Origin: RGDT01 sp964630925
GTDB taxonomy: Bacteria; Planctomycetota; Planctomycetia; Gemmatales; Gemmataceae
Direction: 5' to 3'
NCBI GenBank assembly: GCA_964630925.1
Contig: CAZVZK010000063.1
Span: 1 to 57,843, forward strand
Length of the DNA stretch: 57,843 nucleotides
Both the position numbers and the translations under genes were made by a program. Each line of letters begins with the position of its first letter. The stretch's first letter is position 1. The notes below the pieces were generated by a model. The model was given only the letters and a program-made list of their open reading frames with translations. It was not told where the DNA came from and did not search any database. This document shows, piece after piece, positions 25,757-35,178 of the stretch.

Positions 25757-25823
25757 GGCGAGCGGCACGGCGTAAGCGTGCCGTGCCTGCGTCACACGGC
25801 ACGCTTACGCCGTGCCGCTCGCC
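25757..25823. repeat. 29-bp perfect hairpin
   Basis: Arms 25757-25785 and 25795-25823 are perfectly complementary over 29 bp, with a 9-base loop. It lies 4 bp past the DUF1549/DUF1553 stop and 100 bp before DUF1501 on the same strand. No U-tract follows on the minus strand. Either it is a processing or attenuation structure between the two operon genes, or a dispersed palindromic repeat. Confidence 0.8.
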
Positions 25824-25827
25824 TCCG

Positions 25828-28239
25828 TCAGTTCTTGAACACGAACTCCGGCGTGTTCAAGAGCGCCCACAGCACGTCCTCCGTCGCCTGCCGGCGCGTC
25901 ACCCCCGGCTCGGCGAACAACTTCAGGCACACACGCCGCTCTGTCGCCGTCGGCCTGCGGCCGTACGCCACGGCGTACAGCTCCTCCACGATCTCGGCCG
26001 GCGTCTTCTTCGACGCCGCCAGCGTTGCCGCCCGCCCCGTGTCCGCCGTCACCTTGCGGTGGACCGCCGGCGAGTTCATCAGGTGCAAGGCCTGCACCAC
26101 CGTCGTGTCGGGCGAGCGCTCACACGGCGGGTCCTGGTTGAGGTCCGGCCTGCCGAAGCTGTCGAGGAACAGCGCCGGGATGCGGGCCGTCCACAGCTCC
26201 ATCGCCCGCGAGCCGGCCGGCATCGCCGCGAACGTCTCCGGCACCCCCGTCACGTCGGTGACGGCGTCGAGCAGCACCTCCGCCCGCAGACGCTGGCGGT
26301 AGTGCCGCGAGTGGTTGCGTGTGTCGGCGGCGTTTCGCGCGTTGATCGACGACGCCAGACCGTAGGCGTGCGACGTGGCGATGGCCCGCAGCAGCTTCTT
26401 CAGGTCGTGGCCGTTCTTGCGGAAGTCCGCCGCCAGCGCGTCGAGCAGCGGCCCGTTGCTCGGCGGGTTCGTGGCCCGCAGGTCGTCCACCGGCTCGACC
26501 AGCCCGCGCCCCATCAGGTCGGCCCACAGGCGGTTCACGATCACCCTGGCGAACGTCGGGTTGTCCTTCGACGTGACCCAGTCGGCCAGCGCCTCGCGCG
26601 GGTCGTCGTCCTCGCCGAGGGAGAGCGCCTTGCCGCCGAGCGGGCGCGGGGCGAGGGGCTTGTTGGTGACGGGGTGGCGCACCTCGCCGCGTGGCGCCAG
26701 GATGATGACCTCCTCGCCGCCGGAGATGGGCGGCGAGATGCCGGTGCCCTTCCGCCCCACGCGTGCGAAGAACGCCGCCAGGCTGTAGAAGTCTTCCTGG
26801 CCCCACACCTCGAACGGGTGGTGGTGGCAGCGGGCGCAGTCGAGCCTTACGCCGAGGAAGAGCTGGCTGAGCATCGTCGTGATCTCCGCCGGCTCGCGCC
26901 GGTCGCGGAAGACCGTGGCCGGGCCGGAACGGAAGGTGCTGCCCCTGGCGGTCAGGATCTCGCGGACGAAGCGGTCATACGGCTTGTTCTCGCGGAACGA
27001 CTCGCGCAGCCAGCCGTCGAGGTTGAACACCGCCTTCATGCCGACGCGGTACGGGTTCGGACGCAGCAGGTCGGCCCACTTGTTCGCCCAGAAGTCGGCG
27101 TACTCCGGACGCTCCAGCAGCACATCGACCAGACGCTCGCGCTTGTCGGCGCGGGTGTCGGACAGGAAGGCATCCACCTCCTCCGCCGTCGGCAGCCTGC
27201 CGATGAGGTCGAGGTGGGCGCGGCGCAGGAACGTGGCGTCGGGTGCCATCGGCGACGGGGCGATGCGTAACTGCTTCAGTTTGTCCCAGACGTGCCCGTC
27301 GATGTAGTTCTTGCGCGGCAGCCGGGCGAAGAGGCCCTCGTCGATGGCGCCCGGCTGCGGGATGACGACGGTGCACACGGCGAAGTGGTCCGTGAAGCGG
27401 GCCATGATGGCCGCCTCGCCGGGCAGCGGCCCGGCGCTGACCAGGCCATCGGCGTTCACCGACGCCAGCACGCTCTCGCTCGACTGGAACAGGGCGAGGT
27501 GCGTCACGTCCTCGCTCGTGCCGTCCGCGTAGTGGGCGGTCACGAGGAGCTGTTGCGCCTCGCGCAGCCCCAGCAGCCGATGGGCCGGCTCGACGGCGAT
27601 ACGCTGGACCTTCGGCGCGTCGGCGGGGGTGCGCGGCGTGCCGGCGGCGACCCAGCGTGTCATCAGGGAATGGAACGGGCTGCCGGGGTCGAGCCGCCGG
27701 CCGCCGCCGTGCGGGGTGATCGCCGCCGCCTTGCGGAGCAGGAGGCTGTTCTCGGGTGAGGCGGGGAGGAGGCGGCGGCCGCGGCCCTCGCTGGCGATGG
27801 CGGCGTGGTCGGCGTCGGCGTCATAGCCGAGCAGCGACAACGCGAAGCCGCCCTGGCCTCGCGCCTTGCCGTGGCAGGCCCCGGCGTTGCAGCCGACGCG
27901 GGCCAGGATCGGCAGCACGTCGCGCTCGAACGTCACGGGGCGGTATTCCGCCGCGCCGCGCACGCGCACCGTGGCCCGCGCCTCTCGTCCGCCGACGGAC
28001 GCGACGAGGACGGCCTCGCCGTCGCTCACCGGCGTCACGACGCCCTCCGCGCTCACGGCGGCCACGGACGGGGTCAGGCTGCGGAACACGGCCCGGCGCG
28101 TCAGGTCGGCCCCGCCGGTGACGAGGAGGCGTTGGCGGGCCGCCTTGCCGTGCAGCGCGAATGTCGCCGGGACGAGCACGGGCATCGCGTCGGCGGGCGG
28201 CGCGGCGGACGGCATCAGGAGCAGGAGGAGTGCGGACAT
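25828..28239 (-). CDS. DUF1549/DUF1553 cytochrome-like protein with Ig-like domain
   Basis: This 803-residue protein has a short signal peptide. A BIG2-like beta domain (about 25-95) is followed by a cytochrome-like segment with GCNAGACHG (about 115-123), then DUF1549 (YIDGHVWDKLKQLRI, FLRRAHLDLIGRLPT) with CARCHHHPFEVW, and DUF1553 (FARVIVNRLWADLMGRGLV, FKNGHDLKKLLRAI-like region, SPDTTVVQALHLMN). It ends in LLNTPEFVFKN, typical of the family. CxxCH suggests haem or metal binding. These proteins are signature planctomycete components thought to act in extracytoplasmic polymer breakdown. It is the first gene of the DUF1549-DUF1501-PPC operon. Confidence 0.93.
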   Translation of the reverse strand: MSALLLLLMPSAAPPADAMPVLVPATFALHGKAARQRLLVTGGADLTRRAVFRSLTPSVAAVSAEGVVTPVSDGEAVLVASVGGREARATVRVRGAAEYRPVTFERDVLPILARVGCNAGACHGKARGQGGFALSLLGYDADADHAAIASEGRGRRLLPASPENSLLLRKAAAITPHGGGRRLDPGSPFHSLMTRWVAAGTPRTPADAPKVQRIAVEPAHRLLGLREAQQLLVTAHYADGTSEDVTHLALFQSSESVLASVNADGLVSAGPLPGEAAIMARFTDHFAVCTVVIPQPGAIDEGLFARLPRKNYIDGHVWDKLKQLRIAPSPMAPDATFLRRAHLDLIGRLPTAEEVDAFLSDTRADKRERLVDVLLERPEYADFWANKWADLLRPNPYRVGMKAVFNLDGWLRESFRENKPYDRFVREILTARGSTFRSGPATVFRDRREPAEITTMLSQLFLGVRLDCARCHHHPFEVWGQEDFYSLAAFFARVGRKGTGISPPISGGEEVIILAPRGEVRHPVTNKPLAPRPLGGKALSLGEDDDPREALADWVTSKDNPTFARVIVNRLWADLMGRGLVEPVDDLRATNPPSNGPLLDALAADFRKNGHDLKKLLRAIATSHAYGLASSINARNAADTRNHSRHYRQRLRAEVLLDAVTDVTGVPETFAAMPAGSRAMELWTARIPALFLDSFGRPDLNQDPPCERSPDTTVVQALHLMNSPAVHRKVTADTGRAATLAASKKTPAEIVEELYAVAYGRRPTATERRVCLKLFAEPGVTRRQATEDVLWALLNTPEFVFKN

Positions 28240-28429
28240 GCGGGGTGGCTCGTGGCGGGCGGGGGTGGCGGGATGCTCTCATCATCGCACGGGGGAGGTG
28301 AAAAACAAGAGCCTCGAGGCCCGACGCGACACCGCCCGAGGGTGTGTGCTCTTCCCTGTCACGACGCGGCCGCCCTGACGTAACAAGTGCGACGAGGGAC
28401 GACAACAACCCCAGATTGGGAGAAGATAA

Positions 28430-28627
28430 ATGCTCGGCCTGATCGTAGTCATTCCGAAGGAGACGCTGTTTCTTGTCATCGCGAGCCTCATCACCTTCTG
28501 GCTCCTCGTGATGACCGTTTGGAGCCTGATGAGCCTCGCCGCCTGGGTGGTCAGGCTGGCGGCCCCGGCGGGGCCGCCCGAGGACCACAGGATGGCGCTC
28601 AACGACAACTACGGCCTCCGCGATTGA
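28430..28627 (+). CDS. small membrane protein
   Basis: This 65-residue protein has one or two hydrophobic helices at about 2-23 and 24-46 (LFLVIASLITFWLLVMTVWS) and a short polar tail (PEDHRMALNDNYGLRD). GGGAG lies 8 bases before the ATG, so translation is credible. I do not recognise a family. It stands alone between divergent and convergent genes, with a hairpin just past its stop. Confidence 0.65.
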   Translation: MLGLIVVIPKETLFLVIASLITFWLLVMTVWSLMSLAAWVVRLAAPAGPPEDHRMALNDNYGLRD

Positions 28628-28633
28628 CCCCGG

Positions 28634-28662
28634 ATGAAGCACGCCACGCCGGCGTGCTTCAT
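28634..28662. terminator. bidirectional hairpin terminator
   Basis: ATGAAGCACGCC (28634-28645) and GGCGTGCTTCAT (28651-28662) form a 12-bp perfect stem with a 5-base loop. It lies between the small membrane gene (ends 28627) and the convergent kinase-WD40 gene (ends 28659). It has no long U-tract. Confidence 0.55.
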
Positions 28663-31613
28663 GGCACGCGCAGCACGAACGCCGTCCCGTCCGCGTTCCC
28701 CGTGACCAGGTGCCTCCCGTCCGCCGTCACCCGCAGCGACATCACCGCGCCCGGGAACCGCCAACCCCCCAGCCGCTTCCCCGCCGCGTCGCGCCACATC
28801 ACCTCCCCTGCCAGACACGCGCTCGCCAGGCGCTTGCCGTCCGGCGACCACGCCAGCGCCGAGAGCAGCGCCTCGTGTTTCTCGCCCGCGGGCTTGCCGT
28901 CGAGACGCAGCACGCCGGCCCGGTCCCCGGAGGCCAGCACGCCGCCGCCCAGCGCCAGCGCCGACACGGCCTCGGCATGGCCGGGGTACGATGCCCCGCC
29001 GTGGACGCGCGCCGTCGCCCGCCCCTCATACGAGCCGTCGCCGGTGGCGAAGTTCTCGCCCTCCGACGCCGACGACTTCAGGTTGTCGCGGTGAGGGGGC
29101 AGTTGCTCCACGCGCTTCCGCGTCTTCACGTCCCAGACCTCCGCCCTCGCGGATTTGCCGCCCAGCAGGAGCCGCCCACCCGGCAGCGGCGACATCGTGT
29201 ACACCCAGAACTTCACCGGCAGCTCGCCCACCTTCTCGCAGGCCGCGGTGTCGTACAGGTGGACCGACTCGTCCTTGCCGCCCGCCGCGAGCAGCCCGTC
29301 CGGGAAGGCGGCCAGCGCGATGATGTCGCCGGGGAAGTCCGCCGGGATCTCACGGGCCTGCCCCGTCGTCAGGTCCCACACGCGGATCACACGGTCGTCG
29401 GCGCCCGTGGCCAGCCGCCCGTCCGCCAGGAGGGCCAGCCCGCGCACCGGTCCGGTGTGGCCGCCCGTCTTCCGCAGCGGCTTGCGCGTGTCCGGGCCCC
29501 ACAGCCCGATGTACCCCTCCTCGCCGCCGACCAGCAGCGCCGGCCCCGGCAGGAACGCCACGGCCTCGATGCGCTGCCACCCCGTATCCAGCTCGCCCGC
29601 CGGCCTCCCCGCCGCCAGGTCGTGCAACAGCACCGTCGCGTCCCAGCCGCCCGAGGCCAGCCACTTGCCGTCGCCGCTCAGGGCCACGCAGCGGGCGTCG
29701 CCCTTGTGGGTGGCCGCCTCGCCGAGCGACTTGCCCGAGAGCGCGTCCCACAGGCCCACGGCCCCGCCCTTGTGCGCCGTCGCCACCCGCCCCGCCCCGA
29801 TGGCGACCCCCAGCACCGGGCCGCGTCTGGTGGCGACGGCGGGCGCCGCCCCCACCGGCGGCCATGCGAACAGGCGGAGCCCGCCCGCCTCGTCGCCCAG
29901 CGCCGCCCGGCCCCCCGACGCCGCCAGCCGCGTGCCGTCGCCGACGGGCCGTCCGTCCACCTGTTTCGGCTCGAGGTCGTCGCGGAACACCTCGCGCACC
30001 CGCACGCCGCCCACCCGTGAGGCCGACATCAACTCCCCGTCCGCCAGGAACGCCACGGCATCGACGTGGCCGACCTCCGGGTGATCCCGGAACCGCGTCG
30101 CCTTCCATTCCGGCCCGCGCCACACCCACACAACCCCCGCCGCGCCCCCGGCGGCCACGGCCTCGCCGTCGGGGCTGATCGCCACCCCGCGCCCCTGAAT
30201 CCCCGCCTCGGACAGGATCGCCTCGGCCTCGCCGGTGGCCGCATCCCAGATGCGGACCTTGCCGTCGTCGCCCCGGCTGACGACGCGCTTGCCGGCGGCA
30301 TCGGCGGCGATGGCCTCGACGACGCCCCAGTGCCGCCAGCGGTCGTCGCCCAGCACCGCCACCAGCTCCGGCGGGTGCCACGCCCTCCGCGCCCCCTTCG
30401 CGGCGGGCGGGTCATCGCGCCGCCCCCCGCCCCCGCGTGGCCACAGGATCCACGCCGCCAGCGCCACCAGCCCCAGCGCCAGCACCGCGGCGGGGACGGG
30501 CCACCACGGCCGCCGTGGCGGCGTTTCGGACATCAGGACCGTCGGCCCCGGCGGGGGCCGCACGGTCGAGGGGATGGGCGGTGGCGGCTCGTGCGCGACG
30601 GCCGCCCGATCCGGGCACGAGCAGAACGGCGTCAGCAGGGCCGCCAGCTCCCCCGGCGTCGCGGGGCGGCCCGCCGGGCCCTTCGCCAGCGTGGCCGAAA
30701 GGACGGCCCATAGCTCATCCGGTAGCCCGTCGGGGCGGGCCGGCGGCTCGCTCTGGTGACGCAACAGCTTCTCGGTGATCGACCCGCCGGCGAAGGGGGG
30801 GCGGCCCGTGAGGAGGAAGTACAGGGTGGCGCCGAGGCTGTACACGTCGGCGCGGATGTCGGCGGAGCGGGCGTCGCGTGCCTGCTCCGGGGCCAGGAAG
30901 TCGGGCGTCCCCAGCAGCGCCCCCTCCGGCGTGTGCTGCGCCTGCGTCTCCGCCGCCTGACGGTACGCCGCCAGCCCGAGGTCGGCCACCTTGACGACGC
31001 CCTCCGGCGTCAGCAGGAGATTCGCCGGCTTGATATCCCGGTGGATCAGCCCGCGCTCGTGGGCGTGTTGCATCGCCTCCGCCGCCTGCCGCACGTGGCC
31101 GCACGCCTCGCCGATGGGGAGCGGGCCACGCTCGCCGACCACGCGGCCCAGGTCCTTCCCCGCGACGTACTCCAGCGCCAGGAAGAAGCGCCCGCCCGCC
31201 TCCCCGGCGTCGTGGATGGCGACGATGTTGGGGTGCTGGAGTGCCGCCGCCGCCTGGCCCTCTCGTTTGAACCGCTCCAGGGCCGCCCGCGCCTGGCGCC
31301 GCTCGTCGTTGAGGAGCTTGACGGCCTGGACGCGGCCCAGCTCGCGATGCCTGGCCCGGAACACGACGCCCATGCCGCCCTCGCCGAGCCGGTCGAGCAG
31401 GACGAACGGGCCGAGGATCAGATCCGTCCCGCGCCCGGAGAGGAGCCAGTTGGCCTGCATCCCGGTCAGCGCCCCGCGTTCGACGAGGGCACGCAGCAGC
31501 GCCTGCGGGCCGGCGGACGGCGGCGTCTCGCGCAGCACGCGGCGTCCCTGGGCGTCGAGCAGGGGCAGCACGTCGAACAGCGACAGCAGGGCGGCCGTGT
31601 CCATGCCGCCCAT
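28659..31613 (-). CDS. membrane Ser/Thr kinase with WD40 repeats
   Basis: This encodes about 984 residues from ATG 31613 (an ATG at 31604 is an alternative). An N-terminal helical lead (LSLFDVLPLLDAQGRRVL) precedes a kinase domain (about 65-325) with GEGGMGVVF, VKLL Lys, HRDIKPANLLL, an ADLG in place of DFG, and APEQARD. A single membrane span follows (WWPVPAAVLALGLVALAAWI), then a long C-terminal beta-propeller of WD40-type repeats ending in SGDGKWLASGGWDAT- and TGADDRVIRVWDLTT-like units. This is the standard planctomycete sensor architecture: cytoplasmic kinase, outside propeller. The D-L-G variant is seen in other active planctomycete kinases. Confidence 0.93.
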   Translation of the reverse strand: MGGMDTAALLSLFDVLPLLDAQGRRVLRETPPSAGPQALLRALVERGALTGMQANWLLSGRGTDLILGPFVLLDRLGEGGMGVVFRARHRELGRVQAVKLLNDERRQARAALERFKREGQAAAALQHPNIVAIHDAGEAGGRFFLALEYVAGKDLGRVVGERGPLPIGEACGHVRQAAEAMQHAHERGLIHRDIKPANLLLTPEGVVKVADLGLAAYRQAAETQAQHTPEGALLGTPDFLAPEQARDARSADIRADVYSLGATLYFLLTGRPPFAGGSITEKLLRHQSEPPARPDGLPDELWAVLSATLAKGPAGRPATPGELAALLTPFCSCPDRAAVAHEPPPPIPSTVRPPPGPTVLMSETPPRRPWWPVPAAVLALGLVALAAWILWPRGGGGRRDDPPAAKGARRAWHPPELVAVLGDDRWRHWGVVEAIAADAAGKRVVSRGDDGKVRIWDAATGEAEAILSEAGIQGRGVAISPDGEAVAAGGAAGVVWVWRGPEWKATRFRDHPEVGHVDAVAFLADGELMSASRVGGVRVREVFRDDLEPKQVDGRPVGDGTRLAASGGRAALGDEAGGLRLFAWPPVGAAPAVATRRGPVLGVAIGAGRVATAHKGGAVGLWDALSGKSLGEAATHKGDARCVALSGDGKWLASGGWDATVLLHDLAAGRPAGELDTGWQRIEAVAFLPGPALLVGGEEGYIGLWGPDTRKPLRKTGGHTGPVRGLALLADGRLATGADDRVIRVWDLTTGQAREIPADFPGDIIALAAFPDGLLAAGGKDESVHLYDTAACEKVGELPVKFWVYTMSPLPGGRLLLGGKSARAEVWDVKTRKRVEQLPPHRDNLKSSASEGENFATGDGSYEGRATARVHGGASYPGHAEAVSALALGGGVLASGDRAGVLRLDGKPAGEKHEALLSALAWSPDGKRLASACLAGEVMWRDAAGKRLGGWRFPGAVMSLRVTADGRHLVTGNADGTAFVLRVP

Positions 31614-31911
31614 TGTAGCGGCCTCAGGGCGCGGAAGGCCCCGAAGCCCTCGCACGCCGTGCCGGCGGAGGACAACGGCGACCTGGTCGCTCTTGTTCGC
31701 GAGCGCATCGTGGGGATCAGCCGCGCCGTATCCGGGCATCCATCCGCGACGCGAACCACCCTCCGCCTCAGGCCTGCTCGCACGCATTCCGCGAGCCAGC
31801 CCCCGCCAACGCCGCGACGGGGCACGGTAACAACGAGCCAGGCAGGCAGACTGGCGGAGAGAAGGGCCGCACCGCCTTGCCCGCCTGGCCCGATTCTCGC
31901 CCGCCCGCCGG

Positions 31912-32865
31912 TCAGATCTCCGTCTGCCCGCAGCGGCCGATCCGCGCGGGCGAGTACGGCGAATTCGGGGGGGCGAAGAAGTAGCTGAACTTGGTCCCCT
32001 CGTCGTTGAGGTGCCCGACGCCGAGGGCCTTGTTCGGGCCCTGGATCAGCTTCTTCGTCTTGAACGTCTTGATGTGCTTGTCCTTCGCCGTGTCGAAATT
32101 CTTCTCGTCGGTGCCCGAGCCCCACTCGACCACACGGTAGTTCACCTCGTCCTTGTCCAGCCAGGTGGCGTGCTCGATGACCGCGATGTGCGTCCACTTC
32201 GTGTCGGCCGCACGGTACACGCAGATCACGTCCCCGCTGCGGACCTCGCTGGCGGCCTTGCGCGGCTTGAGCGGGATGTAGTCCAGCGTCCGGACCGCCG
32301 CCTTCACCCAGCCATTCCAGCCGTCGTCCGCGGCCACCTGCTTGTGGATCTTGGCCTCCTCGCCGGCGGAGATCACGGCCCACCCGGCCGGCTTGATCTC
32401 CGGCGACAGGCCGTAGTAGTTGCCGACGAAGCCGTTGCAGTCCAGGCTGAAAAACTTCTTCGCGTAGTCAGCCATCGTGAGGGCGGCGGCCGGCCGCCCG
32501 GCCACGTCCTTGCCGGTGCCGATGCGGCCGAGGCGCACCGCGAGCCGGAGCACGTCACGCATCTCCTCGGGCGAGCCCTTGAAGCCGAACGCCCGCCGGA
32601 TCGACTGCCAGTAGAACGACTTGGGGTTCAGCACGTCCCCGAAGGGGAAGATGAACGAATCGTAGGCCGTGTTGAGCGGCTTGGGCGCCTTCTTCCCCAA
32701 CACCGTCTCGATGGCGTGGATCAGGCTGTCGCGCTCGCCGGACGAGCTGACCTGATACTTTGTGACGTGGGCCGTGCCGGCCACGGCCTTCCCCGTCGCG
32801 TCCTTCGCGAACACCGTCAGGTTGTGGTACTCCCGCATGTACTCGCTGGGGGTCTGTCGCGCCAT
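31912..32865 (-). CDS. NlpC/P60-like cysteine hydrolase-type protein
   Basis: This encodes 317 residues from ATG 32865, which follows a good Shine-Dalgarno (GGAGG). A segment reading FFSLDCNGFVGNYYG (Cys145) and later RSGDVICVYRAA plus WTHIAVIEH (His228) reproduces the NlpC/P60 pattern (DCSGFVxxxY, GDxxxF, HxGIY). VVEWGSG then follows. The catalytic Cys and His are therefore visible, although the spacing between them (83 residues) is longer than usual. No signal peptide or membrane span is evident, so it may be cytosolic or exported by another route. Substrates in this superfamily are peptides or amides. The N-terminal about 110 residues are unassigned. It is divergent from the DUF1501 gene. 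Confidence 0.6.
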   Translation of the reverse strand: MARQTPSEYMREYHNLTVFAKDATGKAVAGTAHVTKYQVSSSGERDSLIHAIETVLGKKAPKPLNTAYDSFIFPFGDVLNPKSFYWQSIRRAFGFKGSPEEMRDVLRLAVRLGRIGTGKDVAGRPAAALTMADYAKKFFSLDCNGFVGNYYGLSPEIKPAGWAVISAGEEAKIHKQVAADDGWNGWVKAAVRTLDYIPLKPRKAASEVRSGDVICVYRAADTKWTHIAVIEHATWLDKDEVNYRVVEWGSGTDEKNFDTAKDKHIKTFKTKKLIQGPNKALGVGHLNDEGTKFSYFFAPPNSPYSPARIGRCGQTEI

Positions 32866-32959
32866 GGCCAACCTCCATTTTCCAGCAGGATGTGTCCCTC
32901 TACCCTCCGGGTTCCGTTCCGCGCCGCCGTGTTACGCGCCGCGGGGGCTCTTCGGCCGA

Positions 32960-32988
32960 TTGCCCACGCCGGGCCGGGGTGGTATACT
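32960..32988 (+). promoter_or_regulatory. sigma-70-like promoter of the DUF1501 gene
   Basis: TTGCCC (32960-32965), 17-bp spacer, TATACT (32983-32988), 28 bases before the ATG at 33017. Confidence 0.6.
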
Positions 32989-33016
32989 TCCCTGACCTAC
33001 CCCACCGGAGCTTCCC

Positions 33017-34381
33017 ATGCTCTCCCGCCGTCGATTCCTCCAGCTCGGCGCCCTCGGCCTGGCCACCTCCGCCATCACCCCCTACCGCCTCCTCGCCGAC
33101 GGCGGCAAGCCCGCCTCCGACACCAGCGTCATCCTCCTGTGGCTGCCCGGCGGCCCGCCGCACATGGAGACGTACGACATGAAGCCCGACGCCCCGGCGG
33201 AGTACCGCGGCGACTTCAAGCCCATCCGCACCAGCGTCCCCGGCATGGACGTCTGCGAGCATCTCCCGATGCACGCGAAAACGGCGAAGCGGTTCAGCCT
33301 GATCCGCAGCGTGCATCACACCTTCTCGGACCACGGCGGCGGGCACAAGAAGTTCCTCACCGCCCGCGACCCCTTCCAGCCCACCGGCTTCGTCAACGAC
33401 CACCCGATGGTCGGCAGCATGGTCGCCAGGATGCGCGGCGACGGCGGCCCCGTGCCCCACTACGTCGCCGGCACCGACCCCGGACGCGACGGCATCGACG
33501 TGTTCAGCTTCGGATCCGCCTACCTCGGGCCGTCCACGCACCCCTTCTCCGTCCCCGGCGACCCGTCATCGCCCAGGTTCGCCGTCCGCAACCTCGACGC
33601 CGACGCCGCCCGCACGGCCCGGCTCGGCGTGCGCCTCGACCTCCTCAAGGGCCTCGACCGCGACGTGCCCGGCCTGCCCGCGTCCGCGTCCAACGCCGAC
33701 GTGCTACGCAAGCGCGCCCTGCGGCTCATGGGCAGCGAGAAGACGCGCGAGGCGTTCGACCTCTCGCGCGAGCCGATGAAGCTCCGCGAGCGCTACGGCA
33801 TGCACGCCTGGGGCCAGCGGTGCCTGATGGCCCGCCGCCTCGTCGAGGCGGGGTCCAGCTTCGTGACGATGGTGTTGGAGAACCCGTATCAGTCCGGCGT
33901 GCCCTGGCTGAAGAACGGCACCTACAACTGGGACAGCCACGCCGTCAACTGCCACATCTTCGACGACGCCAAGGCCCGCCTGCCCATCTACGACCGGTGC
34001 GTGACGGCTCTGATCGACGACCTGCACGAGCGCGGCCTCGATAAGAAGGTGATGCTCATCGTGACGGGTGAGTTCGGGCGCACGCCGCGCATCAGTTACA
34101 CCGAGGGGTCGCAGACGGGCGTCAAGCAGCCGGGCCGCGACCACTGGCCGCAGGCCATGAGCATCCTGGTCTCCGGCGGCGGGTTGAAGATGGGCCAGGT
34201 GGTGGGCAGCACGAACGCGAAGGGTGAGCACCCCAAGGACTGCCCGCTGAGCGTGGGCGACTTCTGGGCGACGATGTTCCAGCACCTGGGGATCGACCCG
34301 CACAACACGTCCTTCAACGACCACTCGGGCCGGCCCATGCCGATCCTGCCCGAGGGCAAGCCGATCGCGCAGCTGGCGTGA
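33017..34381 (+). CDS. DUF1501 protein with Tat signal
   Basis: This 454-residue protein starts with SRRRFLQLGALGLATSA, a twin-arginine signal. DUF1501 landmarks are LLWLPGGPPHMETYDMKP, HHTFSDHGGGHKKF, NWDSHAVNCHIF, VTGEFGRTPRISY and GRDHWPQAMS, which carry the His/Asp residues of the alkaline-phosphatase-like fold. It shares the fold of the gene at 24352 but is divergent in sequence and not in an operon with a DUF1549 partner. The promoter lies directly upstream. It is followed by a DUF4058 gene with its own promoter-like element. The substrate is unknown. Confidence 0.93.
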   Translation: MLSRRRFLQLGALGLATSAITPYRLLADGGKPASDTSVILLWLPGGPPHMETYDMKPDAPAEYRGDFKPIRTSVPGMDVCEHLPMHAKTAKRFSLIRSVHHTFSDHGGGHKKFLTARDPFQPTGFVNDHPMVGSMVARMRGDGGPVPHYVAGTDPGRDGIDVFSFGSAYLGPSTHPFSVPGDPSSPRFAVRNLDADAARTARLGVRLDLLKGLDRDVPGLPASASNADVLRKRALRLMGSEKTREAFDLSREPMKLRERYGMHAWGQRCLMARRLVEAGSSFVTMVLENPYQSGVPWLKNGTYNWDSHAVNCHIFDDAKARLPIYDRCVTALIDDLHERGLDKKVMLIVTGEFGRTPRISYTEGSQTGVKQPGRDHWPQAMSILVSGGGLKMGQVVGSTNAKGEHPKDCPLSVGDFWATMFQHLGIDPHNTSFNDHSGRPMPILPEGKPIAQLA

Positions 34382-34386
34382 GCGGC

Positions 34387-34416
34387 TTGCCGGACGGCTC
34401 CCGACGGCGCCACAAT
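34387..34416 (+). promoter_or_regulatory. possible promoter of the DUF4058 gene
   Basis: TTGCCG (34387-34392), 18-bp spacer, CACAAT (34411-34416), 27 bases before ATG 34444. It has the same style as the elements at 32960 and 43499. Confidence 0.35.
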
Positions 34417-34443
34417 ACACCGGACCGCCACGGGAGTGCCACC

Positions 34444-35178
34444 ATGCCGCTACTCGATCACTTCCACCCACCGCTGAGCAGCGAACGCCGCTGGGAGTCG
34501 TTCCACTCCAGTTGGGCCACCAGGCTCGCCGACGCGCTGACGGAGCGATGGCTGCCGCCCGATTACATCGCCGAGGAGCACGCCCATTTCGGCCCGTCCG
34601 TCGAGATCGACGTCGCCACCATGCGGCGGAACGGGTCGGCGGACGGCGGAGGGGCCGGCGTCGCGGTGGCAGTCGGCCCGGCCGTGTGGTCCCCGCCGAC
34701 GGCGGACGGGTTCCTGCCGGCGGTGTTCCCCGCCACGTTCGAGGTCCGCATCCTGTCCACCGTCACCGGCCCCAGGCTGGTCGCGGCCATCGAGCTGATC
34801 AGCCCCGGTAACAAGGATCGCGCCGCCGAGAGGCGGGCCTTCGCGGCGAAGTGCGCGAGTTACCTGTCCCAGGGGGTCAGCGTCATCATCGTGGATATCG
34901 TGACCAGCCGCCGGGCCAACCTGCACAACGACCTGCTGGGCCTCATGGAGGCCGACGACGCGCTGGCGTTGCCGGCCGAGGTGGCGTTGTACGCAGTCGC
35001 GTACCGGCCCGTGCGCCGCGACGAGCGCGACGAGATCGACGTCTGGCGATCCCCGATGGCGCTGGGCCGGCCGTTGCCGACGCTGCCCCTCGGGTTGCGG
35101 GGGGATCTGGTCATCCCCGTGGATCTGGAGGCGGCCTACGCCGAGGCGTGTCACCGCAAACGCCTGCCGACTTCATAG
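34444..35178 (+). CDS. DUF4058-type protein
   Basis: This encodes 244 residues from ATG 34444 (MPLLDHFHPPLSSERRWESF). It has the DUF4058 pattern: HFGPSVEIDVATMRR, a central FEVRILSTVTGPRLVAAIEL, then ISPGNKD with the ELISPxNK arrangement and a VDIVTSRRANLHN segment. This layout resembles a PD-(D/E)XK nuclease-like fold, but the family's function is not established. Its TAG stop (35176-35178) coincides with the first three bases of a 120-bp repeat element, so the element supplies the stop codon. Confidence 0.8.
   Translation: MPLLDHFHPPLSSERRWESFHSSWATRLADALTERWLPPDYIAEEHAHFGPSVEIDVATMRRNGSADGGGAGVAVAVGPAVWSPPTADGFLPAVFPATFEVRILSTVTGPRLVAAIELISPGNKDRAAERRAFAAKCASYLSQGVSVIIVDIVTSRRANLHNDLLGLMEADDALALPAEVALYAVAYRPVRRDERDEIDVWRSPMALGRPLPTLPLGLRGDLVIPVDLEAAYAEACHRKRLPTS

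Noticed and set aside
25246..27270. 674-codon plus frame over the DUF1549 and DUF1501 genes
   Set aside because: It is antisense to two well-supported genes and has no protein-like motifs.
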